Assembly: GCA_018296165.2 (NCBI GenBank)
Contig: JACKQL020000032.1
Coordinates: forward strand, 372,001-436,000
DNA from: Termitomyces sp. T153
Lineage: Eukaryota; Basidiomycota; Agaricomycetes; Agaricales; Lyophyllaceae
Direction: 5' to 3'
DNA: 64,000 nt
This document shows positions 42,362-54,755 of this stretch, piece after piece. The notes below the pieces were generated by a model, which did no database searches, had not been told where the DNA came from, and was given only the letters and a program-made list of their open reading frames with translations. The position numbers and the translations under genes are program-made. The first letter of the stretch is position 1; the number at the start of each line of letters is the position of its first letter.

Positions 42362-42723
42362 TGTAAGGGCAACCTCTGGAGTGGCAGATCAAAGTCACAC
42401 AGCTAGCAGAGAGGAATCCGAAGTATATTAGTAGAGTAGACAACAATACAATCAGTAACTAATCACCTAGCAGAGGGGAATCCAAAGAGAACAAGTCTAA
42501 GGATCCCTGCTGCTTGGCATGGCACATCAGCAGATAGCAGAGGCATGGGAACTACTGTACAGCAGGCTGGATCTAATTCTAACCCTAGGATGATGATTGG
42601 TGAGGTAATATGGAGAACTCCATGGTTCTCCAGTTCCAGGGTTCTGGAACAAGCCCCAGAGATGTTGAACATGCAGAGTTGCTGAAATAGGTCATGGAGG
42701 TCAGAAATGGAAGTCCCCTGACA
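42362..42723 (-). mobile_element. 3' LTR of gypsy element A (minus strand)
   Basis: Reverse complement opens TGTCAGGGGACTTCCATTTC-like and closes GGTTGCCCTTACA, the same termini as the two LTRs of element B. It is preceded, in element direction, by a polypurine tract (AGAGGGGGGG) at about 42724-42738. Length about 362 bp against 370 bp for B. Confidence 0.72.
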
Positions 42724-44446
42724 TCACCCCCCCTCTAGCATGCAGCATCCCAACATGCAGGGTAAAAGAAGTCCCTGATTGCTTGGTCCACCAGCAAAAT
42801 AGGGTAGATCCCTTGAATAATGCATGGAGTGTCTGGGTGTCTCCTGTGGAACTCCTCGATGAGTTCAGGGCATGCACATTTTTTCATGGTTCCCAGGAGA
42901 TATCCTTGATCCTGTAGCCTTTCCACTTCACCTTGTATTGTAGCCATCTCCAGAATAGACAACTATCCAGGATTTCCTCCACCTTGTACTCCTTGTTGTT
43001 GGTGACCACCACCAGGGGTGGTGGGGATGGCAGACATTGCCCTGGAATAGGATCCTTTGGGACTGGAGTCAGTTTGACTACATTGAACTCCAGATGAAGC
43101 TGGTGCATCCCTGCAGGGAGCCAGAGTCAATAGGCTAGGGGCCCTACCTGCCATTCCACCATGAAAGGTCCCAACAGGTAGTGTGACAGCTTTTTTGAGG
43201 GCTGGATAGTTGTAATGTTGGAGGCATCCAGGTAGACTTGATCTCTGGGCTGATATTTGTGCCCTGGGGTCCTTCCACAGTTGTAGGATCATGCCATGTC
43301 ATCCTTTGCCTTTGCTAGTGCTGCTCAGGCCTCCTTCTGTGACCTCTTTATCTGGTCCACAAATTTGTTTACTGCTTCATTCTCTGAGGGTTGGGCCTGG
43401 GGTTTGAAGCCCATATGCAGGTGCCATCTGGTGTCAAGGAAGAATGGGGAGAACTGGGTGGATGCATGAACATGGTTGTTGTATTGGAACTCAGCATCAG
43501 GGAGGAGTTCATCCCAGTCATCCTGGCACTCATTGCACAAAAGGCAGAGGTACTGCTCCAACTCCTGGTTTACATGTTTGGTCTGGCCATCAGACTGTGG
43601 GTGGTAGGTGGTGGAGATGTGAAGCTTCATGCTGAGTAGTCAGTAGAGCTCCCTGGTGAAGTCCATCACAACTTGTAGTCCCCAGTCAGAGACATAGGTG
43701 TCAGAGAGGCCATGGAGTTTCCAGACATCCCTCCAGTACAGGTTCACAGCACCCATGGCAGAGCAAGTGTAGGTCAGAATGAAGTGTGCTAGCTTGCCAT
43801 ACAGGTCCACCACCACCATAATCACATCATAAGTGTGGGTGTTGGAGAGTTCTATGATGAAGTCCATGGAAGCCATGCTCCATCATTCTGTGGGCATGAG
43901 CAGCAGATGTAGCTGTCCATAGGGGAGGCAGCATTGGGGCTTGGTCTGGAGATAGAGATCACATGTACTAGTGTAGGACCCAATATATCAGGACATCTGG
44001 GGCCACCAGTAGTTCCACAATACTAGCTCCAATGTTTTCCAAAATCCAGGGTGCCCTACAATGTGGGAGTCATGGTGTTGCTCCATGATCCTTCAATGTG
44101 GCTCTGGAGCATTGATCATGTAGATAAAATCCCCAAAGGTCAGGATTCTATCCTGCAGGGCACATTCATCTGTGCAGACTAACTTGGCACTAGTGGTATG
44201 CTCTGACTTCAGCATTTGAGCAGCCTGTGCAATGGGTTCCTTCTGCTGACCATCCCAATTGCCCTGTCATATGTCCTGGAGAATGTCCACCTCTGCTCCA
44301 TCAATGGCTAGACTCTCCATGGCTTGGATTGCAAACAGTTTGGAGCAGAGGAGCACAATGTTGCTGTTATTCTCCCCCCTCATGCTATGGTCCACTCTCT
44401 AGAACAAGGCATCTGGTTTCTCCATGCTCTGGCCAGGCTTGTGGTG
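42724..44446 (-). pseudogene. Gypsy element A: integrase and chromodomain part, decayed
   Basis: Minus-strand pol fragment of a Ty3/gypsy (chromovirus) retrotransposon. The integrase core lies near 43325-43876 (MASMDFIIELSNT, LHGLSDTYVSDWGLQ, STTYHPQSDGQTKHVNQELE), and the C-terminal chromodomain near 42884-43108 (EYKVEEILDSCLFWRWLQYK). Frames are broken by several stops. At 44446 the copy is cut by the 5' LTR of element B and resumes at 50573. Integrase Asp and Glu positions are recognisable but the protein cannot be made. Confidence 0.75.
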
Positions 44447-44923
44447 TGGTCAGGGGACTTCCATTTCCAACCTCCATGACTGGTTCCAGCACCTCTGCAG
44501 CTTGTTTGATGTCTCTGGGGCTCTTTCCAGAACCCCAGAGATCTCCGGAGAACTCCAGAGTTCTCTGTATTACCTCAGCAACCATTGCCCTAGGGTTAGG
44601 AGTAACTCTGGTCACCTGTACAGTAGTTCCCATGCCTCCACTGCCCGCTGATGCACTGCACCAAGCAGCAGGGATTCTTAGACTTGTTCTCTTTGGATTC
44701 CCCTCTGCTAGGTGATTAGTTACTGATTTGTATCATCATCTACTCCACTAATATACTTTGGATTCCCCTCTGCTAGCTGCATGACTCCAATCTGCCACCC
44801 TGGAGGTTGCCCTTACAGCAGAACAAGTCTCCTAAAACTGGCCTGGAAGCCCCACATAGCTGCAAGGAACCTCCAAGCTGCTATCCATCACTTCTCTGCC
44901 AGGATTAAGCACCATAGAGTTCT

Positions 44924-46144
44924 ATGTCTCAGCTTGCCAACCCAGACACACCCTTGGAGGCCCCAGCCCCACAGGACAAAGCCTGGACTTGCCTGCTCCA
45001 CCTAGAGACCCAGGTGCAATTAATGCAATCATCTCTCACCCACCATACAACTGAACTCTCTACCCTCTGTCAGACAACAGATCTTATCTCCCAATCCCTC
45101 CAGGTGCTGCTAGAACACCTAAGCCCTAACTCTGCCCCTCCTGCAGTGGCAGAACCAGCTCTGCCTGCCACAGCACCTACTCTAGTGGCTCTGGTGACCC
45201 TACAGCCATGGATCCCTTGTCTAGTGCTGCCAGATGCATATGATAGTGCCTGATCTGGCAGGGAGCAATTCCTACAGTCCTGCCTCACCTACATCCACCT
45301 CAGCAGGGATGCTTTTGACTCTGACATGTTGAAAATAGCCTGGGTGCTGTCATACATGAAGACTGGATGTGCCTCCACCTACATGCTGTGAGTTTTCTGC
45401 CATCCTGGAGGTGTGGGGAGCTTCCTGGACTGGGCCACCTTTGAGAAGGACTTTCATGCAGAGTTTTTCCTGTTAGACCCTACCAAGATGGCAGCACTGA
45501 TGCTGTGTGACAGGGAGCAGTATAGACAAGGAAAGCATATGTTGGATGAGTACATTGACTTGTTCTGAGCCCTGGTCAAACAGGCTGCCTACCCCAATGG
45601 CCTCCAACTATGCCTCACCTTCTGGGATGGCTTGCACCCTGCCTTGGTGGAATGCATTGACAACCTGGTAGAGGGTTGCCCTGACAATGAAAAGATTGCA
45701 TCATGGTATAAGGTGGCCCAAGACCAATGGCAACTCATGGAGATATGGAGGGAGCTCCACTGCCCCCATTCCATGCTGTGCCCTACTCTGGTCAGCAACC
45801 TCTGCCACCCCATGCCTACTCACCCAGTGCCAGCCCTCACTCCAGCCACCCCTGCAGCACATCCCCTACCACCGGGGATCCCCATAGATGTGGATGCAGC
45901 CCAACAACTCCATGCTGCCCTACTGTTGTGCTGGAGATGCAAGAAGCCCAGGCACTTTGCAACACTGTCCCCTGGGCCTGGAGGTATGCTACCTCTCCAT
46001 GGTGGAGCAGGAGGAACTTCTCCTGCAGCTCTTGGCCACAAAAGATGCTGCTGGAGCTCCATTGCTGGACAAGCCCATGCCAGAGTTGACCCTAGAGGAA
46101 GCCAGCATGTGCACCTCACCTCTGGAGTGGAAGGAGGATTTTTA
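44924..46144 (+). pseudogene. Element B gag remnant
   Basis: Retrotransposon gag-like capsid region: an N-terminal Pro/Ser/Thr-rich leader, then FLQSCLTYIHLSRDAFDSD, FEKDFHAEFFLLDPTKMAAL and HPALVECIDNLVEGCPDNEK. A damaged zinc knuckle (CWRCKKPRHFA) follows near 45940. Stops interrupt it (for example after DEYIDLF near 45567), and frame changes near the knuckle. Confidence 0.65.
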
Positions 46145-46378
46145 GTCGAGCAATGGATGAGGTGTATGCCTCTATTGCTAGGTGCTAACAGGTTCTCTTG
46201 TCTGTCAATAGAAAATGAAACTGCCTTTTCCAATGCCCTTCATTCTGAGACAGAAGAACCTCAAAGCCCCCTTCCAGACATACAAACACTAACTCCAGAG
46301 CCCCTGCCAAGCTCTCCAACACCTCCAAAGGTCTGATGGTGCAGCCCTGCTTGGGTGCATTAAATGCCCTAACAGTAT

Positions 46379-46840
46379 GTGATGGCCTTTGGCTTGTCTG
46401 CCCATTCCCTGTGCCTCAATGTGGAGATTGAGACAATGGACACCCAGCAAAACTGCAGAGTCATGGCTCTCCTGGACAGTGGAGCAACAGGACTTTTCCT
46501 GGACTTGGAGTTTGTCAAATGCCATGGCCTGACCACACAGCCCCTTCCCAAGCCCATTCCTGTCTACAACATTAATGGAATGCCCAACAAAGCTAGTGCA
46601 ATTAGCTCCATGGTCAACCTGGTTCTCTGCTATTGGAATCATGCAGAGCATGCTGTATTTGCTATCACCAGCTTGGGAAGGCAAGACATGATCCTTGGGT
46701 TCATGTGGCTCTGAGAGCATAATCCTGAGGTCAATTGGACCAAAGGAGAGGTGACCATGAGTAGATGCCCCAGGAAGTGCTCTGCCTGTGCTACAGAGGA
46801 CAGAGTGGAGCATCGGACCCAAGTCCAAGAGCATGCAGCC
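46379..46840 (+). pseudogene. Element B retroviral-type aspartic protease remnant
   Basis: The catalytic motif LLDSGATGLFLDLEFV is visible near 46470, followed by LGRQDMILGFMWL and a stop, after which the frame continues with NPEVNWTKGEV. This is the pepsin-fold dimer-type protease that matures gag-pol, unrelated to the host pepsin-like genes here. Confidence 0.65.
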
Positions 46841-47160
46841 ATCTAAGCATGTTACACTGGCCCTCTCCCCTTTGCTGATCTAGACCTCCTGGACCCCCAC
46901 TTCTGGCATTCCCTCATAGAGAGGCCCTCTACAAGGACAATTGGAGCAATGGCAGAGCCCTAGAGGAGGAGCATGGAGGGGAGTTTGGTGGTATATGTGA
47001 GCTGGAGCTCCCAGACAAAGCAATAGAGGCAGGGGATTGAATCTATGTTACCACTGTCCACCTGCTGCCCTCCATTGCAGAGATCAGGGCTAGCCAGACT
47101 ATGTCCCAGAGGCTGGCCCAGGCCTTTGCTGCCAACGCCATGCCTTGAGAGTTCTGGGAC

Positions 47161-48545
47161 ATGGTACCCCCCTACCTGCATGTGTTTGAAGATGTGTTCT
47201 CCAAAGCCTCCTTTGACTCACTTCCAGAGTGCAAGAGGTGGGACCATGCCATTGAACTGCTGCCCAACTCTGCACCCTCCAGCTGTAAGGTCTACCCCCT
47301 CATGCCCAGGGAGCAGGACAAGCTCAATGCATTCCTACAGGAGAACTTGGACTCCAGTCATATCTGTCCATCCAAGTCCCCAATGGCTTCTCTGGTCTTC
47401 TTCATCAAAAAGAAGGATGGCTCCCTCTGACTGGTACAGGACTACCAGGTACTCAACACCATGACAGTGAAGAACCATTACCCCCTACCCCTCATCTCTG
47501 AGCTCATCAACAACCTCCAGAGTGCATGATACTTCACTAAACTGGACGTCCAGTGGGGTTACAACAATGTGCACATTCAGGAAGGAGACAAGTGGAAGGT
47601 GGCCTTCTAGACCAACCAGGGATTGTTCAAGCTGCTTGTCATGTTCTTTGGTCTCACCAACAGCCTGGCCACCTTCCAGACCATGATAAATAACATCTTC
47701 CAGGACCTCATTGTGGAGGGTGTAGTGTGCATGTACCTCTATGACATCCTCATCTACACCAAAATGCTGGAGGAACACCGTTGGATCACCTGTCTCATCC
47801 TGGAATGCCTCTGCCAGCACCAGCTCTACCTCAAGCTGGAGAAGTGTGAGTTTGAACAAACCTGGATTGAGTACCTTGGCCTGATCATCTCCCACAGAGC
47901 AGTGGAGATGGACCCAGTGAAGGTAGCAGGTGTGGTGGAGTGGCCAGAGCTCCAAAACAAGAAGGAGGTACAGGTGTTCCTTGGTTTTGCAAACTTCTAC
48001 TAGAGATTCATCCAGGACTTCTTACACCATGCCTGCCCACTGTTTGACCTCATGGGAAAGGATGTTACGTGGAGCTGGGGACCTCTGGAGCAGATGGCCT
48101 TTGACACTCTCAAGTGTGCTGTGACCTCTGGGCCTGTCCTCCTATTTCCAGATGACAACTCTCCCTTCTATATAGAGGCTAACAGCTCTGACTTTGCTAC
48201 TGGGGCAGTGCTCTCACAGCAATCTCTGGAGGATGGAAAGTGGCATCTGGTGGCCTTTTACTCCAAAAGCCTGAATGTAGTGGAATGGAACTACAAGATC
48301 CATAACAAGGAGATGCTGGCCATCATCTAGTTGTTCAAGGAGTGGCGGCACTTCCTGGAAGGTGTGTGGCACAAGTTTGAGGTCTGGACAGATCACAAGA
48401 ACCTTGAATACTTCTGGATGGCCAAGAAGCTCAATTGCCAGCAGGCCCAATAGTCCCTCTACCTTGCCAACTTTGACTTCTCCTTGCACCACAAGCCTGG
48501 CTGGAGCATGGGGAAACCAGATGCCCTGTCTTAGAGGGCAGACCA
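47161..48545 (+). pseudogene. Element B reverse transcriptase/RNase H remnant
   Basis: RT blocks are SPMASLVFFIKKKDGSL, YFTKLDVQWGYNNVHIQEGD and FGLTNSLATFQTMINNIFQD. The catalytic YxDD position reads YLYDI near 47740, so one aspartate is lost. The RNase H region follows (FYIEANSSDFATGAVLSQQS). In-frame stops at 47428, 47527, 47608, 48001 and 48328 replace Trp or Arg codons of the family, a typical C-to-T signature. Clearly non-functional. Confidence 0.75.
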
Positions 48546-48688
48546 TGGAACATAACAGTAACATTGTGCTCCTCCACCCCAAATTGTTTGTGATCTGAGC
48601 CATGGAGGGCCTTGCCATTGATAGAGCAGAGGCAGACATTCTCTGGGACATATGATGGGGTAATAGGGATGGTCAACAGGAGGAGCTT

Positions 48689-50110
48689 GTGGCACAGGCT
48701 ACTTGGATGCTGAAGTCAGGGCATACTATTGGTGTTAAGGCAGTCTGTGCTGATAAATGGGCCCTCCAAGATGGAATCCTGACCTTCCAAGACCATATCT
48801 ACATCCCCAACATTCCAGAGCTCTGTTGGAGGATTGTGGAGCAACACTATGACTCCTGCATTGCAGGGCACCCTGGGCAGTGGAAGACACTAGAGTTAGT
48901 ATTGTGGAACTACTGGTGGCCCCAGATGTCCCAGTACATTGGGTCCTATACTAGTACCTGCAATCTCTGCCTCTAGACCAAGCCCCAGTGCCAACTCCCC
49001 TATGGACAGTTACACCTGCTACCAGTGCCTGTGGAATGGTGGAGCATAGCATCTGTAGACTTCATCGTAGAGCTCCCTGATGCCCATGGTTACAATGCAA
49101 TCATGGTGGTGGTGGACCTGTATGGCAAGAGAGCACACTTCATTCCAACCCACACTACCTGCTCTGCCATGGGTGCCACAAACCTGTACCAGAGGAATGT
49201 CTGGAAGCTCCATGGCCTCTCTGATGCCTACATCTCAGATCAGGGACTGCAATTTGTGGCGGAGTTCACCTGGGAGCTCTACCAACTGCTTGGAGTAAAG
49301 CTCCACACCACCACTGCCTACCACCCACAGTCCAATGGCCAGATGGAGCATGTAAACCAGGAGCTGGAACAGTATCTCTGCCTCTTCTGCAATGAGCACC
49401 AAGATGACTGGGACAAACTCCTCCCCAATGCCAAATTCCAGTACAACAACCATGTTCATGTGTCCACCCAGTTTTCCCCATTCTTCCTTGACACCAGACA
49501 GCACCCATGCATGGGTTTTGAACCCTGGGCCCAACCCTTGGAGAATGAGGCAGTAAATGAATTTGTGGACTGGATGAAGAGGTCACAGGAGGAGGCCCAA
49601 GCTGCACTGGCAAAAGCAAAAGACAACATGGTGCAATACTACAACTGTGGGAGGACCCCAGAGCACAGATATCAGCCCAGAGATTGAGTCTACCTGGATG
49701 CCTCTGACATTACAACCACCCAACCCTCAAAAAAGCTGTCACACTGCCAATTAGGGCCATTCACAGTGGAACAACAGGTGGGACCCCTGGCCTATTGACT
49801 CCAACTCCCTGTAGGGATGTGCCAGCTTCATCTGGTGTTCAATGTGGTCAAACTAACCCTGGCCCTTAAAGATCCTATCCTGGAGTGATGTCCGCCACCT
49901 CTGCTGCCCCCTGTGGTGGTCAATAACAACAAGGAGTATGAAGTGGAGGAAATCCTGGATAGCTGTTTATTCTGGAGATGACTACAATACAAGGTGAAGT
50001 GGAAAGGCTATGGAATTAAGGATATCTCCTGGGAGCCACAGGAGAACATACACACCCCTAGACTTGTTAAGGAGTTCCACTGGAGACATCCAGATGCCCT
50101 GTGCACCATA
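48689..50110 (+). pseudogene. Element B integrase and chromodomain remnant
   Basis: The zinc-binding N-part lies near 48800-48975 (HYDSCIAGHPGQWKTLEL). The catalytic core at 49025-49690 is open for 220 codons with ASVDFIVELPDAHGYN, AYISDQGLQF and HPQSNGQMEHVNQELE, so the D,D-35-E set is still seen. The chromodomain near 49930-50050 (SCLFWR/LQYKVKWKGYGIKD) is broken by a stop. It is the best preserved part of the element. Confidence 0.72.
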
Positions 50111-50572
50111 TGAGGAATCTACCCTATCTTGCCAGTGGACCAAGCAATCAGGGACTTCTTCTACCCTGCACATTGAGATGCCGCATGCTAGAGGGGGGGT
50201 GATGTCAGGGGACTTCCATTTCCAACCTCTGTGACTGGTTCCAGCACCTCCACAGCTTGTTTGATGCCTCTGGAGCTCTTTTCCGAACTGCAGAGATCTC
50301 CAGAGAATTGCAGAGTTCTCTGTATTACCTCAGCAACCATTGCCCTAGGGTTAGGAGTAACTCTGGTCACCTGTACAGTAGTTCCCATGCCTCTGCTGCC
50401 TACTGATGTGCTGTGCTAAGCAGCGGGGATCCTTAGACTTGTTCTCTTCAGATTCCCCTCTGCTAGGTGATTAGTTACTGATTTGTATCATTGTCTACTC
50501 TGCTAATATACTTTGGATTCCCCTCTGCTAGCTGCATGACTCCAATCTGCTGCTCCAGAGGTTGCCCTTACA

Positions 50573-51072
50573 GGTGCAGCAAGAAGTCAAAGTTGGCAAG
50601 GTAGAGGGACCACTGGGCCTGTTAGCAGTTGAGCTTCCTAGCTGTCCAGAAGTATTTGAGGTTCTTGTGATCCATCCAGACCTTGAACTTGTGCCATGCA
50701 CCTTCCAGGAAGTGCTGCCACTCCTCAAATGACCAGATGATGGCCAGCATCTCCTTGTCATAGATCCTATAGTTCTGCTCTACTGCATTTAGGCTCTTGG
50801 AGTAGAAGGCCACCAGATGCCACTTCCTATCCTCCAGGGATTGCTGCAAAAGAATGGCCCCAGTGACAAAGTCAGAGCTGTCAGCTTCCACCCAAAAGGG
50901 GGAGTTGTTGTCTGGGAAGAGGAGGACAGGTCCAGAGGTCACAGCATGCTTGAGGGCATTGAAGGCCGCCTGCTCTGGGAGTCTCAAACTCCATGCAATG
51001 TCCTTCCCAGTGAGGTCAAATAGCAGGTGGGCATGGTGCAAGAAGTCCTGAATGAATCTCCAGTAGAAGGCT
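50573..51072 (-). pseudogene. Gypsy element A: RT end/RNase H part, truncated
   Basis: Minus-strand continuation of element A on the other side of element B. It reads from FYWRFIQDFLHHAHLLFDLT through SSDFVTGAILLQQSLEDRKW and DHKNLKYFWTARKLNC into the break at 50573. Similarity ends near 51072, where unrelated sequence begins, so element A has lost its gag, protease and most of RT. This stretch has almost no stops, so A and B decayed unequally along their length. Confidence 0.72.
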
Positions 51073-51428
51073 ATGGTGTAGCGGACTCTGCCAGTGACAT
51101 AGGATACAATCCAAAGCATGCTCCACTGTAATGTAGGACACACTACATATGTATGTCTCTATGTGCTGGACTGGACAGTATTACATTACAATAACAACTG
51201 AAATATAGTAACTTTATAAATATATGTTGTTGTCTATGGCTTATGCTGTTAGCCAATTATGATTCAGTTAAGGATTCTATTAGTGTTAAGTATTAGATTC
51301 AGTAATGGTTAGAGTTCAGACAGTATATCTATTAAAGGAGAGCTTGCTCTGCTTACCTAATGCATTCCATTTCAGTTGTTCTGGTAAGCCTGTTTGGTCT
51401 AATGCATATTGATGCTATTTGTTACATA
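51073..51428. other. AT-rich spacer between gypsy element A and the pogo element
   Basis: About 350 bp with an inverted pair TGTAATGTA / TACATTACA near 51128 and 51180, perhaps the edge of another decayed element. No gene seen. Confidence 0.35.
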
Positions 51429-52189
51429 CAGTCAAACCTCTCATAACTGATGGCCCTTGTAACCAATCACCCCTTCAATTCAATGGGTTTTTGGCATCCA
51501 CTGACTTGGTTTGCAAGGAAATTTGATAAGCCTCTGATACCCAATGTCTGATGGGTTCCAGGAAGGGTTTGCCCAGAAAATATAGATTTTCATTATAATT
51601 AATTGGTTTTCCCTAAGTATATAATGGAAGAATCACTGTATTTGTAATTTTAACAGCAAAATGAGAAAAAAAAGATACAATGATGGAATTCCTGTGCTAG
51701 AGACAATGATACCATTGTCCCACCTGTCTTTATTCTTTCTTCATTATCCTACAAACTATATATAGTCGAGCCATGCTCTTCCTAACCTCTGTCCTGCTTC
51801 CTTCTCACCATTCACATAGAGCTTGTCAGGTTGGCATTACTTATGTCCTGCTTCCTTCTCACTACTCACATAGAGCTTGTCAGTCCTTTGGACTACAGCT
51901 TTTTTCTTTTTCCTGCCCTTCAATTCCACTTACCCCTCTCATTTATCCTCTTACAATTGCACTTGTCTTGTATTTACTCACCCATGCTGGCTTGAGTATG
52001 GTTTCCATCCTGGAATCCATGCAAGAGAGCAAGGGCAACCAAATAGATTCTATTTGTTTGCAATACACTGAAAAAGCCTTGATCAAACAAATCCTCTCAT
52101 CCAATCCATACTTCTCATCCACCTTCTCATCTCCCTTTCTGCGTTGTGAGCCAGGCATAGAGGAAAGCTGAGTGAGGACCCTGAGGTAA

Positions 52190-54755
52190 ACAAGATGCTC
52201 AAGTTGTGGGTTTACAAAGCAATGTGTGATGGAGTTGACCTTTCTGGGGATATACTCAAAGCAAAATGGAACTGCTTTGCTGATCTTGTTGCAGTTCCTG
52301 ATGAGAGAATCAGTTGCAGTAGTGAGTGGTTGGATCAGTTCAAGAAGCAATGTGGTCTGTGAAGCTTCAAGCATCATGGAGAGGCTGGTTCTGCAAATCC
52401 TGAAGATGTTGAAGCTGAACACAAATGTGTTCAGAAATTGATCACTAAATATGGATTCCAACTGAAGGATATTTTCAACATGGATAAAGCTGGACTCTTT
52501 TGGGTGTAAGCTGTCTTTTAAATTATTGATGAGCAGAAACTCATGTTTTATGCAGAATGCCTCCTGATCATGGTTGTCAGGTTCTGCTGACCATGGGGGC
52601 TCAGCTGCACTGGGCAAATCCTTACTAGGCAGACATGATTCCCTGCACTGATAACTGGGCACTCAGAGAAGTTCTAAATGTGGGGGACTTGTGAGGATAA
52701 GGGATGGGGAGTGATCCAAGCAAGTCCAAGGTGGTCCAGAGGGGTCTGGAACAAGTTGTGGGGGAAGGGCTGGACTTGGTGGAGTGCCAGGTACAAATCC
52801 TTGAGTGAGTATTGTGGGTGCAGGGTAAGCAGAGGCTATGCAAGTGATGGGAGCAGAGCTGGAGCTTGATGGGGAATCAACAGAAGTTGATGGAATTTGG
52901 GGCCAAGCAAGTAGTGAGGTCCAGAGTTGGTTTAAAGAATGTTTGAGGTTTGTAATTGTAAGCACAGGGTTTGTAAAAGCATTAAGGGTGAACAGGACTT
53001 GAGCACAATAAAGAAAACAGATCAAATGAGATGAGACAGAGCTGAATGGAATGAGGCAGAGTCAAGATGAGATTGAGACAAGAACAAAAATAGATTCAGG
53101 CAGAGATACAAAATGATAACAAGGACTATAATGGAATAGAGACAAGACAAGACTGGGAGACTGAGAGTAAAGGAAACATAACACAGGACACAAAACACAA
53201 GAGAGAAACAATCAGACCATAGGTAACATTAAGCAATATCAAGACTAGAGTATGAGGAGCTATTCTACAACTTATATACTAGTTACTGGAGTGCTCTGGG
53301 GGACAGTGGGTGTGGCAGCAGGGCTTGGCAGAGCTCAGCGGAGTCAATGGGTGTCAGTTGTGATCAGAGGGTGGGCCACATTGATATCTTGATGGGATCA
53401 GTTGGGAACATGGGCCATCCTGAGGTTGTTGTGATACTCTGGAGTGGGTTGGGAGAACCAGGGTGATGGGCTGGTGATGTATGATGGAGTCAGGAATGGC
53501 AGGGGATGGTTCCAGGGGCTTAGGGGAGCCAGGGAAAGTGTTGGTGGCTGCAGAGAAGACATTGGAGTTGGCCAGGGGGCTGTCAGGGTTTGCCAGAGAA
53601 GTGTCAGAGTTACCTGGAGTGGACATGGAGGGTGTATGATGGTTGGGGGGTTTGAGGGGGCAGGGGGGGGGGGGGAACTCTGGGGAAGCAAGCAGGCTGG
53701 GAATGAGGTTGGGGGTCCAGAGAGTGGGTCATGACAGTGGTCTCACAACTAAACAGATGTCTGGTATCAAAGGAGACAAGAAACAGTTGACTTTTGCATT
53801 CACCATAAATGCCACAGGTACAGAGAAACTCCCACCAATGATCATTGGAAAAGCCAAATGTCCACAGGCTTTCCAAAGGAAGAGTGGAGCTCAACTTGGA
53901 TTTTACTGGAGAAGCAATGCAAAGGCTTGGATGACAACAGTTCTATATCAGGAGTGGATACATGATTGGGATGCCAAGTTACAGTGAGAGGGACACCATA
54001 TTCTTCTATTAAAGGACAATTTCAGTGCCCATACCCCTCTGGATGACCTCACAAACATCATTGTCAAAAACTTCAAACCTAATTTGACAGAGCATGTCCA
54101 GCCAGCTGATGCAGGCATTATTTGTTGCTTCAAAGCTCATTACCATGCTCACTTTGTAAATTGTGCTGTTGATTGCTATGATCGTGATATCCCTCTGGCT
54201 GAGATCTATGATCTTAACATCCTCGAAGCATTACAAATGCCAGAAAGGAAGTTGACACTACTACCATCTGGAACTGTTGGAACAAGACTGGGATTCTACC
54301 TGATGAACTCATCAAACCGAGTGCTGCCAATGGTCCCGCTTCTGCCCTATCTGTCCCTGTTTCATCTCTTCTCAATGCCAAGCCTGCAGATGCTATGAAT
54401 GCAGCAGATGTTGATGTTCAAAATGCCTTATCTTATCTTGAACAGCACAGAGTCCTTCAACACAAAAACCGGATGGATATTGATGAATTACTCAACCCAA
54501 TCAATGAGAACAAGATGTATTGAACATCAAAAGGGAGAACAGAACCAAGAAGAGAAGGGTGGTGATGCCATGGATGACAGTGAAGTGATCAGTGTGAAGC
54601 CATCACGTCAGGAAGCACTCAATGCGGCTTCAACTATCCTAAGGTATGTATCTGATATGGATCAGCAATACGCACGCCAATTAGAAGGAATTCTTGCGAG
54701 TTTTGGGTACCAAACTGATACTTTTTGGCTTCCACGGAGGGGCCATCGGTTATGA
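52190..54755 (+). pseudogene. pogo-type (CENP-B/DDE_1) transposase remnant
   Basis: N-terminal DNA-binding part: KLWVYKAMCDGVDLSGDILK, SSEWLDQFKKQCGL, a TGA, then GEAGSANPEDVEAEHKCVQ and KYGFQLKDIFNMDKAGLF, in which the family's catalytic Asp-Glu has become Asp-Lys. The DDE_1 core resumes at 53740 (GLTTKQMSGIKGDKKQLTFA, KAWMTTVLYQEWIHDWD). The second acidic block reads ILLLKDNFSAHTPLDDLTN and the third EHVQPADAGIICCFKAHYHA. The tail ends near 54755. Stops at about 52360 and 53985 plus the insertion make it non-functional. Confidence 0.72.
52575..53736. mobile_element. Probable solo LTR inserted in the transposase gene
   Basis: 1,162 bp that split the transposase between the codons for PDHG and LTTKQMSG. 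It begins TGTCAGG and ends CATGACA, so ends are TGTCA/TGACA inverted, and is flanked by ATGGT and GTGGT, a 5-bp direct repeat with one transition. On its minus strand a TATATAAG near 53275 is followed by a long pyrimidine-rich stretch, as in LTR promoters. A run of 13 G lies at 53663-53675. No internal coding domain seen. Confidence 0.5.

Larger units (their letters stand above)
44447..50572 (+). mobile_element. Full-length Ty3/gypsy retrotransposon B, inactive
   Basis: 6,126 bp with LTRs at 44447-44817 and 50203-50572 that begin TGTCAGGGG (TGGTCAGGGG on the left) and end CCCTTACA. A polypurine tract (GAGGGGGGGTGA) abuts the 3' LTR. The flanking GGTG is duplicated (44443-44446 and 50573-50576) and the insertion point is inside the RNase H-integrase linker of element A. 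The order gag - protease - RT/RNase H - integrase - chromodomain fits a chromovirus. All ORFs carry stops. LTRs differ mostly by transitions. Confidence 0.85.

Noticed and set aside
46470..46520. Second host aspartic protease
   Set aside because: The LLDSGATG motif belongs to the gypsy polyprotein, not to a pepsin-like host gene.
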